Shown here: positions 1 to 9,088 of the stretch, piece after piece
Layout: every line of letters starts with the position of its first letter
How positions within the stretch are numbered: the first letter of the stretch is position 1
Source of the DNA: Pseudooceanicola algae
GTDB lineage: Bacteria; Pseudomonadota; Alphaproteobacteria; Rhodobacterales; Rhodobacteraceae
DNA: 64,000 nucleotides
Direction: 5' to 3'
NCBI RefSeq assembly: GCF_003590145.2
Contig: NZ_CP060436.1
Coordinates: forward strand, 778,001-842,000
Translations under genes and position numbers: made by a program
The notes under the pieces: generated by a model
What the model was told of the DNA's origin: nothing
Databases searched by the model: none
Seen by the model: the letters and a program-made list of their open reading frames with translations, nothing else

Positions 1-1318
1 CCCCTGCATTCAGCGCCAGGAGGTTGGTCTGGAAAGCGATATCGTCGATCACCGTGATGATGTTGCGGATCTCGGCAGAGGATCCTTCGATCTTGTCCAT
101 GGCGGTGACGGTGTTTTCCATCACATCGGTGCCCGATACCGCTTCGCCGCGGGTCTCTTCGGTTGCGGTCCGCGCCGCGCCCGTGTCGGAGGCGATGCCG
201 CGGATCAGTTCGGTCAATTGCTGCAAGGTTGTTGCGGTTTCGCTGAGGGTGGTCACTTGTTTTTCGGTCCGCCGGCCAAGATCCTCGGCTGCATTGTTTA
301 TGCCCTGGGATTGCACCTGGATCGAGGTGACCTCGGAGCGGATTTCAACCAGGGCGTCCTCAAGCCGCGAGACGCCGACGTTGAAGCTTTGGGACAGTTC
401 AGCAAAGGCCGGGGGCAGGGGCCGTTCGATCCGGGTCGTCAGGTCGCCTTCGGCCATGCGGAACAGTTTTTCCTGCAGGTGGCTGATGACATCCTCGATC
501 TCTGCCTCGTGCTGAAGGCGCATCCGGGTGGTCTTTTCCTCGGCGCGCCGGGCGGCTTCGGCATTCTTTTCGGCATTTTTCAACGCCTCTTCGACCTGGG
601 CCTGGGATTCGGCGGCTGCGGCCAGCGCCTTCTCGGCGCGGGTCTTGGCCTCGGCGGCTTCACGGTGCTGTTCCTCGGCATCGGCCAGGGCGGATTGTGC
701 CTCTGCCATCGCGCCTTCAAGTTTTTTGGCGCGGCGTTCGGCATGGACTGTCTGGATCAGGCGAATGCGCACGATCAGCAGCAGATTTCCCACCGCCAGC
801 ACCGCTGCGACCCAGTGGAAGCCGGCGCGCATCAGGTTGAACCACAGGTCGGTGGTCAGGAAGGTCAGCGTCGGAAACAGGGAGGCCGCAATCACGTGAT
901 GTACGGAGATCAGCCCCAATGCGGCCAGCAGCGCGGGCCGTGAACTGAGCGTTGCAATCGCTGTCAGGGCGGTGAAATACAGCATGTGACTGTCCGGCTG
1001 CATCGGGTGACCGACCATCGCCGCATTCAGTAGGATGCATTGCCCCACCAGGCAAAGCGACAGGAGGATCCGGCCGGTCCGTCCCTCCATCCTGAGGGCA
1101 AGAACCGCCGATCCTGCGACCCCCATGCTGAGCAGGGTGATGATCCAGGCCGCCGGATTGCCGATCAGGATCGCCGCGCCGGAAACCAGAACGATCAAGC
1201 CGATGGTGACCCAGGCGACGATCCGCATGGCGGTCCGGCGATGTTTCTCGAACCGGTCTCCCAGGGATTTGGCCGAAATCTGGATCTTTTCTTCGGGAGG
1301 TAAGGTAGCGCTTTTCAC
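1..1318 (-). CDS. Methyl-accepting chemotaxis protein, C-terminal part beyond the window
   Basis: Reads on the minus strand from a GTG at 1318 and leaves the window before its stop. The first ~190 residues form about six hydrophobic segments (starting near residue 31) with a short cytoplasmic N-terminus, so the sensor is a polytopic membrane module rather than a periplasmic domain. A long Ala/Glu-rich coiled coil follows, then a HAMP-like stretch around 'EGDLTTRIERPL', then the start of the receptor signalling domain, whose hairpin-tip motif 'IDDIAFQTNLLALNAG' ends at the window edge. It should pass signals to CheW/CheA; the che operon at the other end of the window is a possible partner. The ligand is unknown. 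The start codon is a best guess, because no ATG lies upstream in frame. Confidence 0.9.
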   Translation of the reverse strand, partial: MKSATLPPEEKIQISAKSLGDRFEKHRRTAMRIVAWVTIGLIVLVSGAAILIGNPAAWIITLLSMGVAGSAVLALRMEGRTGRILLSLCLVGQCILLNAAMVGHPMQPDSHMLYFTALTAIATLSSRPALLAALGLISVHHVIAASLFPTLTFLTTDLWFNLMRAGFHWVAAVLAVGNLLLIVRIRLIQTVHAERRAKKLEGAMAEAQSALADAEEQHREAAEAKTRAEKALAAAAESQAQVEEALKNAEKNAEAARRAEEKTTRMRLQHEAEIEDVISHLQEKLFRMAEGDLTTRIERPLPPAFAELSQSFNVGVSRLEDALVEIRSEVTSIQVQSQGINNAAEDLGRRTEKQVTTLSETATTLQQLTELIRGIASDTGAARTATEETRGEAVSGTDVMENTVTAMDKIEGSSAEIRNIITVIDDIAFQTNLLALNAG

Positions 1319-1386
1319 ATCGGTCCCCAGCTTGTTCGCATGCGGGAAGGGTGTGGCAGAGTATTCTTGCTACCGGCTTAATATCC

Positions 1387-2007
1387 TTAATTATCGGCGT
1401 CTATCAGGCCGAGACCCCGCAGGTAGACGCCGATCCCGCTTTCCAGCAGGTCCTCGGGCGCATGCGGGCTTTGCGTGCCGGGGGAGTTTCGGGCGAACAG
1501 TTCGACCACGCCGTGGCTGAGCGCCCAGATATGGGCGGTGAACATCGAGGCCGGCGGCCTCTTGTTGGCCGGAATATGCTTGGACAGATCCTCGGCCGCG
1601 CGTTCCAGCACATCCCAGGCACGACGCGCCACATTGGCCAGTTCCGGCGTGCGGTTGACCGAGATCCCGCTCTCGAACATGGCGATGTAATGGCCCGGAT
1701 ACTTGCGCGCGAAGGCAAGATAGGCCCGCCCCGTGGCCTCGAAGGCGGCCAGAGCCGAGGGCTGGCCGGATTGATAGGCGAAGTCGATCACATCGGCAAA
1801 GATCTCGTAGCCCTGGCGCGCGGCTTCGGCGATCAGGTCTTCGCGGCCCTGGAAATGTCGGTAGACGGCGGCAGGGGTCACCCCAGCCAACTTGGCAGCC
1901 TCGGACAGGGTAAAGCCGGTGGGGCCCTTGGCCTCGATCAGTTCAAGGGCCGCCTCGACCAGGGCCTGGCGCAGATTGCCATGGTGATAGCCGCGCTTCT
2001 TATGCAT
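1387..2007 (-). CDS. TetR/AcrR family transcriptional regulator
   Basis: A 206-residue repressor-type protein. Residues ~8-55 carry the TetR helix-turn-helix, with '[22 protein letters not shown]' as recognition region. The rest is a ligand-binding domain with a TetR_C-like '[15 protein letters not shown]' helix. The ATG at 2007 lies 8 bases inside the 3' end of the PPK2 gene, so the two are probably translated from one message. The start is supported by the usual '[14 protein letters not shown]' beginning of this subfamily; a longer frame extends upstream but only through the PPK2 gene. Ligand and target are unknown. Because the regulator is downstream of ppk2, autoregulation of the pair is a reasonable inference but no operator was identified. 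Confidence 0.9.
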   Translation of the reverse strand: MHKKRGYHHGNLRQALVEAALELIEAKGPTGFTLSEAAKLAGVTPAAVYRHFQGREDLIAEAARQGYEIFADVIDFAYQSGQPSALAAFEATGRAYLAFARKYPGHYIAMFESGISVNRTPELANVARRAWDVLERAAEDLSKHIPANKRPPASMFTAHIWALSHGVVELFARNSPGTQSPHAPEDLLESGIGVYLRGLGLIDADN

Positions 2008-2869
2008 TCCAGATGTCCGTTCCCGAACAGATGCTTTCGTCGACCTCGCCAAGGGCCTTGTGGGATTTTCCATCGTAATCCAGGGACTTGAGCACATGGC
2101 GGATCGCGGCAAGCCGGGCGCGGCGCTTGTCATCGGAGCGCACGATGGTCCAGGGGGCATGCTCCGTGTCGGTGCGTTCCAGCGTTTCCGAAATCGCTTT
2201 GGAATAATCGTCCCATTTGTGCAGGCCTTCGACGTCGATATTGCTCAGCTTCCACTGTTTCAGCGGGTCCTGTTCGCGCGCAAGAAAGCGGTTCAACTGC
2301 TCGGCCTGTCCGACGTTCAGCCAGAACTTGAACAATTGGATACCCTCGGACACCAGCAGGCTTTCGAAATCGGGGACCTGCTCAAAGAACTGCCTGCGTT
2401 GCTCATCGGTGCAGAAGTCGAAGACATGTTCGACCACCGCGCGATTGTACCAGGAGCGGTCGTAGAAGGTGATCTCTCCGGCGCTTGGCAGGTGGTCGAC
2501 GTAGCGCTGGAAATACCACTGGCCCCGTTCGTATTCATTGGGGGCCGACAGCGCCACGACCTGCGCGCCGCGTGGATTAAGATGTTCTCGGAAGCGCTTG
2601 ATAACGCCTCCTTTTCCGGCCGCATCCCGGCCCTCGAAAACGCAGACGATTCGGGCGCCGCTGCTCTTGGCCCAGGCCTGCATCCGTACCAGTTCGATCT
2701 GCAGCAGCGCCAGCTCCCGTTCATAGGCCTTGCGGGCCATGCGCTCGGAATAGGGATAGCTGTCGTTCAGGATCTCGTCGCGGTCGGCGCGGCGGATCGC
2801 CTTGCGGACATGGTCGGGCGCGTCCTCCTTGAAGAAGGCCGAGATCGCCCCGTCAAATGGCAATTGCAT
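2000..2869 (-). CDS. ppk2: Polyphosphate kinase 2 (PPK2)
   Basis: A 289-residue one-domain PPK2, the family that transfers phosphate between polyphosphate and nucleotides. Seen directly: the Walker A loop 'GRDAAGKGG' at residues 80-88, the Walker B/lid region '[10 protein letters not shown]' around residues 135-144, and the characteristic '[14 protein letters not shown]' strand before it. Length and a single P-loop fit class I PPK2 enzymes. The N-terminal ~45 residues resemble the usual helical extension of this class. The 3' end overlaps the TetR start by 8 bases. Whether it prefers GDP or ADP cannot be told from sequence alone. Soluble, cytoplasmic. Confidence 0.94.
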   Translation of the reverse strand: MQLPFDGAISAFFKEDAPDHVRKAIRRADRDEILNDSYPYSERMARKAYERELALLQIELVRMQAWAKSSGARIVCVFEGRDAAGKGGVIKRFREHLNPRGAQVVALSAPNEYERGQWYFQRYVDHLPSAGEITFYDRSWYNRAVVEHVFDFCTDEQRRQFFEQVPDFESLLVSEGIQLFKFWLNVGQAEQLNRFLAREQDPLKQWKLSNIDVEGLHKWDDYSKAISETLERTDTEHAPWTIVRSDDKRRARLAAIRHVLKSLDYDGKSHKALGEVDESICSGTDIWNA

Positions 2870-2931
2870 CGGGATTTTCCTTTTCTGACGAATATGACGA
2901 TGCCGGTAACCTAGTGCAATCGTGCCGGTGG

Positions 2932-3912
2932 TCAGGGGCGGCTGCGGCGGATGGCGCGGGTGATGGCCTCTGTCACCGCGTCGGCGGAGGCGTGATGCGG
3001 CATATGGCCGATGCCGGGCAGAACGGTCAGCCGCGCACCGGGGACATCGGCCGCCAGTGGCCGGGAATGGATGTCGAGCCCGACAATTCTGTCGGCGGTG
3101 CCATGCAGGATCTCGACCGGCAGATCGAGGGTTGGGTAGCGCTGGCTTTGCTGGCGGAGCTCTTCGCGCAGGTCGACCCTTTGCTGGGCATTGGCGCGCA
3201 GGACCGAAGACTGCAGCGTCAGGGCGGCGCCAAGGTGGCCGGTGTAGCCGGAGGGGGGCTGTTGCGGATCAAAGGCCCCGGCGACCTGGCGGTTTACATA
3301 GGGCGTGCTGACCCAGGCCGCGGCGAGGGTCGAGACCACGGGCCCGAGCACCGGCGCGGCAAGGATGCGATGGTCGGCACCGATGGGGCCTTCCCAGGGG
3401 TGGCTGGCCCCGGCGACAGAGACGAGCCCGGCGATCCGGTCGGGGAAATGCACAGCCCAGGCCAGGGCGACCGCACCGCCAAAGCTTTGGCCGACGACGA
3501 CGGGCCTGGTGACGCCAAGTTGCGCGGCGGCACGTGACAGCAGATCCGCCTGATCCTTCAGGGTCACGCCACGGGGTGCCAGCGCCGGGCTGTGGCCAAG
3601 ACCGGGACGGTCAAACAGGGTGACGCGGAAATCCTGCGCCAGTCGGGGCGCCAGTGCGAAAGTAAAATCGCGCAAATTGCCCGAGGCCCCGTGCAGCAGG
3701 ACCAGATCAGGCCCGCTGCCCATTTGCAGCGCATGCACCGGCTGGCCATCGACCAGAACCATCTGACCCAGCGGGGGAAAGGCGGCACGCGCCTCGCGGC
3801 TGCGCCGGTCGGCCCGCCAAAGGGTCGTGGCGATGCCGATCACCAGCAGCACCAGAAGGACCCCGGCGGCGATGGTCAGCGGCCTACCCAAGGGCCTTCT
3901 CGGGCCAGACAT
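2932..3912 (-). CDS. Alpha/beta-fold hydrolase, membrane-anchored
   Basis: A 326-residue alpha/beta hydrolase. One hydrophobic segment at residues ~12-31 is followed by Arg-rich residues, suggesting an N-terminal anchor with the enzyme in the periplasm. The oxyanion-hole motif 'LLHGASGN' lies near residue 73, the nucleophile elbow is 'GQSFGG' (Ser143), and the catalytic His is in 'GIGHMPHH' near the C-terminus. The Asp acid is probably in 'HGTADRIVG'. Its ATG lies 29 bases inside the 3' end of metA, so expression as a downstream partner is likely. The substrate cannot be predicted; lipases, esterases and haloperoxidase-like enzymes share this architecture. Confidence 0.88.
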   Translation of the reverse strand: MSGPRRPLGRPLTIAAGVLLVLLVIGIATTLWRADRRSREARAAFPPLGQMVLVDGQPVHALQMGSGPDLVLLHGASGNLRDFTFALAPRLAQDFRVTLFDRPGLGHSPALAPRGVTLKDQADLLSRAAAQLGVTRPVVVGQSFGGAVALAWAVHFPDRIAGLVSVAGASHPWEGPIGADHRILAAPVLGPVVSTLAAAWVSTPYVNRQVAGAFDPQQPPSGYTGHLGAALTLQSSVLRANAQQRVDLREELRQQSQRYPTLDLPVEILHGTADRIVGLDIHSRPLAADVPGARLTVLPGIGHMPHHASADAVTEAITRAIRRSRP

Positions 3913-4834
3913 GGGTGCCGATCAGCTCCAGATCAAAGGGCGTTGTCTGGTAGATCTGGTTGATCCAGTTGCCGTAAAGCAGATGGGCATGGCTGCGCCA
4001 CTGGTTCAGCGGCTTCTGGGTCGGATCGTTCTGGGGGTAATAGTTCACCGGCAGGGTGATCGGCTTGCCCGAGGCCACGTCGCGGTCGAACTCCTGCTTC
4101 AGCGTGTCACTGTCATATTCGAAATGATTGAAGACATAGAGCGCGCGATGCGCCGCGTCCTCCAGCAGGCAGGGGCCGCTTTCGGAATTGCCGAGGAGCG
4201 GTTTCAGGCCGGGAACGGCGGCGACATCTTCCTTGCGTACCTCGGTCCAGCGACTGACCGGCACGGCAAAGACATCCGAAAAACCACGCAGGAAGGGCGA
4301 GGCGGGATCAAGGTTGGTCTGCGGATAGCAGCCAAAGTATTTCTCGCCCAGAAGATGCTTGGGCAGCCCGTGGAAGTAATGCGCCATGGCCATGCCACCC
4401 CAGCAGACGCCGAAGGTGGAATGCACGTTGGTCTGGGTCCATTCGAAGACCTGACAGATTTCTTCCCAATAGGTGACATCTTCGAAATCGAGATGCTCTA
4501 TCGGGGCGCCGGTGATGATGAAGCCGTCAAATTTCTCATCCGTGGCAAGCACTTCCGCGAAGGGGCGGTAGAAGCTTTCCATATGTTCGGCGGCGGTGTT
4601 CCTGGTCTGATGCTCGGTCATGCGGATCAGGGACAGTTCGATCTGCAGGGGCGTCGCGCCGATCAGCCGGGCGAACTGGTTTTCGGTCTGGATCTTCTTT
4701 GGCATCAGGTTCAGCAACCCGATCCGCAGCGCCCGGATATCCTGCCGGGATGCCTGATCTTCGGACATGACCGAGACACCCTCACGCGTGAGGACATCAT
4801 AGGCGGGCAGGTCTTCGGGAATCTTGATGGGCAT
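3884..4834 (-). CDS. metAA: Homoserine O-acyltransferase MetA, acetyl-type signature
   Basis: A 316-residue MetA-family enzyme that acylates L-homoserine, first committed step of methionine synthesis. The start at 4834 gives the family's N-terminus ('[15 protein letters not shown]'); an in-frame extension upstream has no family similarity. Cys144 in '[10 protein letters not shown]' is the acyl-accepting nucleophile, 'YVFNHFEYD' holds the catalytic His, and 'NYYPQNDP' is present. The residue that in this family separates acetyl- from succinyl-CoA use (Glu versus Gly, position 111 in E. coli/B. cereus numbering) is Glu113 in 'GAPIEHLDF', which predicts an acetyltransferase. The gene follows the P-loop ATPase gene by 25 bases, probably one transcript. 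No SAM riboswitch was recognised upstream. Confidence 0.93.
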   Translation of the reverse strand: MPIKIPEDLPAYDVLTREGVSVMSEDQASRQDIRALRIGLLNLMPKKIQTENQFARLIGATPLQIELSLIRMTEHQTRNTAAEHMESFYRPFAEVLATDEKFDGFIITGAPIEHLDFEDVTYWEEICQVFEWTQTNVHSTFGVCWGGMAMAHYFHGLPKHLLGEKYFGCYPQTNLDPASPFLRGFSDVFAVPVSRWTEVRKEDVAAVPGLKPLLGNSESGPCLLEDAAHRALYVFNHFEYDSDTLKQEFDRDVASGKPITLPVNYYPQNDPTQKPLNQWRSHAHLLYGNWINQIYQTTPFDLELIGTHVWPEKALG

Positions 4835-4859
4835 CTGGCTCTCGGGCTTGTTGGCAGGC

Positions 4860-5732
4860 TTAGCTAATATCGGTTTCCCGCGACGCAAGGGCCTGCGCGA
4901 TCAGGCCTTCGAAATCCCCGGCGGACCGGACGCGGGTGACGTCATCGGCAGACACTGTGACCCCGTGGCGGGCCATGGCGGCGTAGCGGGGCTGGCGATG
5001 CGCAAGGGCGCGGGCATAGGTCCAGCGCACGAAGGTATCGGGATCGACGGTCTCGGGACTGTCCCCGGACTCCTCCAGGTAATCCGCCCAAGCCTGCCGC
5101 AGGAAGGCAGGTTCGTAATACATCGGTTTCGGCGCGCGGTCAAAACGGCGCACCAGTTCTTCGGTATGGGCTTCGTCGCCGCGAATCCAGACCAGTAGCG
5201 CCGTGTCGCAAAGCGCGCTCAGTACCGGGTCCGCGGGGTTGTCGGGGTCGATGACCTCGCAGATGGACCCGCCGCTGTCGCAGACGAAATTCGGATAACC
5301 GTAAAGCGACAGCGACCGGCGCGCGAAACGCTCGGTGTCCAGCAGGGCGCTGATCTCGCCCTCGCGGTGCTGTTCCTGCCGGGTCATGTATTCCTCGAAG
5401 CCGAGCCCGCCCTTGTCCGGATCTCCCGGCTTGCCCAGGTAGGTCGACAGCGGGGTCAGGTTGTTGAAGGTGATGTTGGAGCCGATATAGATGGAATCCG
5501 TCATCAGAAGCTTACGCAGGAAGGGCACCTGCATGGCATGTTTCTTCGCATTGTCGGAAATATGCTCGCCCATGTAGCGGGTGCCGATGCGGTAATCGAT
5601 CGAGTAGTGGAACCAATCGCCGGAGTCGCGCAGCATGTTCGACACATGGGTCTTGCCGAGGCCCGACATGCCGAACAGCAGCACGCGCTTTTCGCTGGCG
5701 TCACGCCAGGCTTGGGCGGATTGGTACAGCAT
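4860..5732 (-). CDS. Conserved P-loop ATPase of unknown function
   Basis: A 290-residue protein with a clear Walker A loop '[13 protein letters not shown]' near residues 21-33. '[15 protein letters not shown]' follows closely, and '[12 protein letters not shown]' resembles a Walker B/sensor region at mid-protein. I know similar proteins from other Rhodobacteraceae only as uncharacterised ATPases. Start at 5732 chosen because the protein begins just before the P-loop strand; the longer frame to 5906 crosses a GC-rich hairpin and looks non-coding. It ends 25 bases before metA on the same strand, so the two may be co-expressed, but no functional link is evident. Kinase-like phosphate transfer or nucleotide-dependent regulation are both possible. 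Confidence 0.75.
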   Translation of the reverse strand: MLYQSAQAWRDASEKRVLLFGMSGLGKTHVSNMLRDSGDWFHYSIDYRIGTRYMGEHISDNAKKHAMQVPFLRKLLMTDSIYIGSNITFNNLTPLSTYLGKPGDPDKGGLGFEEYMTRQEQHREGEISALLDTERFARRSLSLYGYPNFVCDSGGSICEVIDPDNPADPVLSALCDTALLVWIRGDEAHTEELVRRFDRAPKPMYYEPAFLRQAWADYLEESGDSPETVDPDTFVRWTYARALAHRQPRYAAMARHGVTVSADDVTRVRSAGDFEGLIAQALASRETDIS

Positions 5733-5800
5733 CGGGGCTCCCTTGGCGCTGATCGGGGCCGGGGTCGCGCCGCCGGCCGGGCTTTGCCATGGGTAGGCGA

Positions 5801-5838
5801 GCCGCGCGGGGGGGTCAAATCGAAACCCCGCGCGCGGC
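5801..5838. other. Strong GC-rich stem-loop between fadL-like gene and ATPase gene
   Basis: Arms GCCGCGCG and CGCGCGGC plus an inner GGGG/CCCC pair enclose a short AT-rich loop. It lies downstream of the FadL-like stop and about 70 bases upstream of the ATPase start. There is no T-tract, so it may be a weak terminator/processing structure for the porin message or a leader hairpin for ATPase-metA. Confidence 0.5.
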
Positions 5839-5909
5839 CTTGTTTTCAGGTCGTTTTCCAGTCGCTCCCGGGGCTGTCGCGCAGTCTGCACGCGGCAGCC
5901 TTCCAAGGG

Positions 5910-7037
5910 TCAGAAGCTGTAGGTGACCTTCAGCCCGACGGCCGTGATCGAATTGTCGGCGAAATCGGCGCGTGCGCTGCCGCCGGTCTGCGGCGTGGCA
6001 TCCCCGAGCATGAGATAGCTGATGCCCCCCGAGATCTCGACCTGATCGCTGACCAGGTAGGACATGCCCAGCTGGATACCCGTCATGCCGGTCTTGGGTG
6101 CCAGGGGCGACACCATGGGATCGCCCTCGGGTTCATAGACCAGCATCGCGGAGCCCGCGATCCGATCCGAAAACCGCCGTCCGACGCCGATCCGGTAGGT
6201 CGTGGTGTCTTCCAGGTTCACCAGGCTGCGCCCGGTCAGGCCATAGAAGCTGGCCGGTTTGACGACGAATTCGGAATGCTCGACATAGCGGACCGAGGCC
6301 ATCAGCAGCGTGTCCTCGGCGATCCCGGTCTGGAATTCCAGGTTCCAGGAACTGGGCGTCTTGGTCTGCGTCGTGGTGGTGACGGTGGGGTTGATGTTCT
6401 CGACCGTGTCGAAATCATGCTCGATGGCGGAATTGTAGGTCAGCGCCAGGCGGAAGGCGATGTCGGGGATCTCGTAGGCCGCGCCCAGCACATAGCCATA
6501 GGCGGTATCGTCCTGCAGCGAGACGGAATAGCCCGAAAGCGTACTGTAGGCCGCCCCCTGCAGGGTGATGTCGCCATTGGATTGCTGGATCCGCAGGCCG
6601 CCGAACAGGCTGACATTGTCGGTGACCTTGTATTTCCCGAGCGCGGTCAGCGCGCTTGTGTCCGATACTGCGCTGGTGCCGCCGAGGACCGGGTTGGACA
6701 GGTCATAGAAGACATCCGCGCCGAAGGGGCGGTCGTAGATCAGCGCCAGGGCAAAGCGGTCGTCCAGGTCCATCTTCAACGAAAAGCCGGGCAGGGCAAA
6801 GTTGTTTGCCACATTTCCGGTGCCGGCCGCCCCGAAGGGTCCGACCGCATAGGTGGTCCCGCTGACCTGGGGCCAGGCATACCCGTAGCTGAGCGTGAAC
6901 TTGTTGCCTTCTTCGAAAAGGGGCATGGCGGATTGGGTCGTGCGTTCGATCCCGCCGGCCTGCGCCGGGGTGGCGCCAAGTCCGGCAACGATGCCGACTC
7001 CGATCCCGGCCGCGGCAAATGCTGCGACGTGGTTCAT
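5910..7037 (-). CDS. FadL/OmpP1/TodX-family outer-membrane channel
   Basis: A 375-residue beta-barrel with a signal peptide ('MNHVAAFAAAGIGVGIVAGL', cleavage likely after 'TPAQA'). The mature N-terminus 'GGIERTTQSAMPLFEEGN' corresponds to the hatch region of FadL-type transporters of long-chain fatty acids and other hydrophobic compounds. Alternating amphipathic strands follow, and the protein ends in an aromatic residue ('GLKVTYSF'), the usual C-terminal signal for BAM-dependent insertion. The start at 7037 is fixed by GGAGGAG eight bases upstream. The upstream region carries a nested inverted repeat (7130-7183) that looks like an operator. Substrate unknown; fatty acids or hydrocarbons are typical. 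Confidence 0.88.
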   Translation of the reverse strand: MNHVAAFAAAGIGVGIVAGLGATPAQAGGIERTTQSAMPLFEEGNKFTLSYGYAWPQVSGTTYAVGPFGAAGTGNVANNFALPGFSLKMDLDDRFALALIYDRPFGADVFYDLSNPVLGGTSAVSDTSALTALGKYKVTDNVSLFGGLRIQQSNGDITLQGAAYSTLSGYSVSLQDDTAYGYVLGAAYEIPDIAFRLALTYNSAIEHDFDTVENINPTVTTTTQTKTPSSWNLEFQTGIAEDTLLMASVRYVEHSEFVVKPASFYGLTGRSLVNLEDTTTYRIGVGRRFSDRIAGSAMLVYEPEGDPMVSPLAPKTGMTGIQLGMSYLVSDQVEISGGISYLMLGDATPQTGGSARADFADNSITAVGLKVTYSF

Positions 7038-7129
7038 GGTGGTCTCCTCCCTCAAGGTGCGAAAGTGATCGCATGCAGGATCGTTATCCGTGTGGAGAAA
7101 TGGATCAATGCCGGGCAAGGGATGACGTG

Positions 7130-7183
7130 ATGTAACCGTTACGTCATTTCGATACGTGCCGTAACGTCATACGGGTGTTACAT
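7130..7183. promoter_or_regulatory. Nested inverted/direct repeat, probable operator of the FadL-like gene
   Basis: Outer arms ATGTAAC (7130-7136) and GTTACAT (7177-7183) enclose inner arms GTTACG (7138-7143) and CGTAAC (7160-7165). The inner arms are also part of two direct repeats, GTTACGTCAT (7138) and GTAACGTCAT (7161), 23 bases apart. The site is 93-146 bases before the FadL-like start and after the EamA stop. It fits a dimeric regulator binding two sites on one face of the helix; the regulator is not identified. Confidence 0.6.
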
Positions 7184-7241
7184 GCCCTTGGCGCGGTGGC
7201 AGGCCGCAAAACAAGGGAATTTGTCGGGTTTTCGGCTGGGC

Positions 7242-8129
7242 TCAGGCCGAATCGACCGGCGGCCGCGCCCGGGTTTCCCCGCGGATGTTGAGGTAGTTTC
7301 CCGCAAAGATCACCACGGCCCCCATCAGCACCCAGATGTTCAGCGGCTCGGCCAGGAACAGTGCCCCGATGATCGCTGCCAGGGGCAGGCGGGTGAAATC
7401 GATCGGCATGATAACCGTCGCTGGCGCAAGCGACAGCGCCGTGGTGACGCAGAAATGCGCCAGCAGGCCCGAGCAGCCGACGAGCAGAAGCAGGGGCAGG
7501 GTTTCTGCGGTCGGCATTGCCATGTCGCCGTCGTACCCGGCCGTGACAAGGCCGAAGACCGATTGCGTCACGGTCATCCAGAAGACGATTGCCAGGGGGT
7601 GCACGTCGCGGGTCAGCCGCTTGGTCGAGACGGTTGTCAGCGCAAAGAAGATCGCGGTCGAGGCCGCGGCGATGATCCCCGGTGACAGCGGCTCTGACCC
7701 CGGTCGGGTGACCAGCAGGATGCCGCAGAACCCCAGCAGCGCCGCGAGGACCCGGTTGCGGGTCAGCTTTTCGCCCAGAAGCAACGCCGACAGGATCAGC
7801 ACCCAGATGGGCGAGGAAAACTCCAAGGCGAACAATTGCGCCAGCGGGATCAGCGTGACCGCAAAGAACCACAGGTTCTGGCCGGTGAAATGAGCCAGGT
7901 TGCGCGCGATGTGCAGGCCGAAGCGGTCAAAGGTGATCAGACCCCAGCGGCGGCGCAGGGTCAGCACCGTGATCATGATCGCCATTCCGGTCAGGCTGCG
8001 CCAGGTCATGATCTCGAAGGTATCGAGCCTCGTGCCGAGGCTGCGTCCGGCCAGAGACATCGCCAGAAACGAAACGATGGCGCCGCTCATCCAGAAGACA
8101 GCGCGCAGGATGTCGGATCGGGCAGTCAT
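7242..8129 (-). CDS. DMT-superfamily permease, EamA type
   Basis: A 295-residue inner-membrane protein with about ten hydrophobic helices arranged as two EamA repeats. The first repeat includes 'LSLAGRSLGTRLDTFEIMTWRSL', with the usual Arg at the end of helix 2; the second includes 'TTVSTKRLTRDVHPLAIVFWMT'. 'FLAEPLNIWVLMGAVVIFAGNYL' is the standard last pair of helices. Such proteins export metabolites or drugs, or take up amino acids and nucleosides. No context here narrows the substrate. It stands alone on the minus strand, after the endonuclease-like gene. Confidence 0.9.
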   Translation of the reverse strand: MTARSDILRAVFWMSGAIVSFLAMSLAGRSLGTRLDTFEIMTWRSLTGMAIMITVLTLRRRWGLITFDRFGLHIARNLAHFTGQNLWFFAVTLIPLAQLFALEFSSPIWVLILSALLLGEKLTRNRVLAALLGFCGILLVTRPGSEPLSPGIIAAASTAIFFALTTVSTKRLTRDVHPLAIVFWMTVTQSVFGLVTAGYDGDMAMPTAETLPLLLLVGCSGLLAHFCVTTALSLAPATVIMPIDFTRLPLAAIIGALFLAEPLNIWVLMGAVVIFAGNYLNIRGETRARPPVDSA

Positions 8130-8254
8130 CGGATACCTTTCTTGACCAGCCTCCTCTTGTCACGCCTGGCGCGGAAATAGGCAACATGGTCAAGGGCGGG
8201 TTTGCGGGAAGGTCCGCGAAAGCGGGGGAGCGGTTCCTTACCGTCGCGGCACGC

Positions 8255-8962
8255 TCAGCCCGGCCGGGTGGCCGTCAGGTCGACCGTCACCGGCAGGTGA
8301 TCCGAGGCGATGCGGGCAGGCTGGGCCAGGTGCGGGCGCACCGGGCCCGCGTCCAGATCCGCTGTCACTCCGAAGCGGTCCAGTGCGGCCACAGGGCGGA
8401 TCGCGGGATAACTCGCCACGCCGGGCAGCAGTTGCACCGGATGCAGTTCCGCATCCAGGTCATGGCCCGGCCCCCATTCGTTGAAATCGCCCGCGATCAG
8501 GGTTGGACAAGGGGGCAGGCGTTCCAGCATCCGGCGGATGGCGGCGCATTGCTGACGGCGCGACCGGGGCACAAGCCCAAGATGCACCCCCACGATCCGC
8601 AAGCGCCCGATGGCGGTGTCGAGATCGGCGCGAATGGCACCGCGCGGCTCGATCCCCGGCAGATCCAGTTTCGATGTTTCGATCACCGTCACGCCGGGAC
8701 GCATCAGCATCGCATTGCCGTGCCAGCCGATGGAACCACCGGGCACACCGAAGGGCAGGATCTCCCATCCTTCGGCGGCGATCATGTCGTGGGGCAGGGC
8801 CGTGGGACGCGGCGCCAACCGCTTGTCGGCCTCTTGCAGGACGACGATATCGGCCTCGGTATCCTCCAGCACTTCCAGCGTGCGGCGCGGATTGCGGCGC
8901 AGGTCCAGCCCGACGCATTTCTGCAGGTTGTAGGTCGCGATCCGAAGGTGTGTCTGGCTCAT
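8255..8962 (-). CDS. Endonuclease/exonuclease/phosphatase (EEP) family protein
   Basis: A 235-residue EEP-fold metal-dependent hydrolase without a signal peptide. Motifs in order: 'LRIATYNLQKCVGLD' (metal-binding Asn), 'VVLQEADK' (catalytic Glu), 'IVGVHLG' (His), 'LIAGDFNEWG' (Asp-Asn pair) and 'RIASDHLPVTVDL' (terminal Asp-His). The full active-site set is therefore present. Members act as nucleases, sphingomyelinases or phosphodiesterases; the lack of a secretion signal argues for a cytoplasmic nuclease or phosphodiesterase. No operon partner is evident. Confidence 0.88.
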   Translation of the reverse strand: MSQTHLRIATYNLQKCVGLDLRRNPRRTLEVLEDTEADIVVLQEADKRLAPRPTALPHDMIAAEGWEILPFGVPGGSIGWHGNAMLMRPGVTVIETSKLDLPGIEPRGAIRADLDTAIGRLRIVGVHLGLVPRSRRQQCAAIRRMLERLPPCPTLIAGDFNEWGPGHDLDAELHPVQLLPGVASYPAIRPVAALDRFGVTADLDAGPVRPHLAQPARIASDHLPVTVDLTATRPG

Positions 8963-9088
8963 GCGGGGGAACTTGTGCCTTGCTGCATGGCCACGATTTG
9001 GCCGGGGTGGGGCCAGAGGCCGGGGGGCGTCAGCGCAGGTGTGGATGCGCGCACCAGGCGGGCAAAGCCGCAGATGAAACGGCGCCGA

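Noticed and set aside
5733-5909. SAM riboswitch upstream of the ATPase-metA unit
   Set aside because: Only a single GC hairpin is present; no conserved SAM-II or SAM-I core elements were seen.
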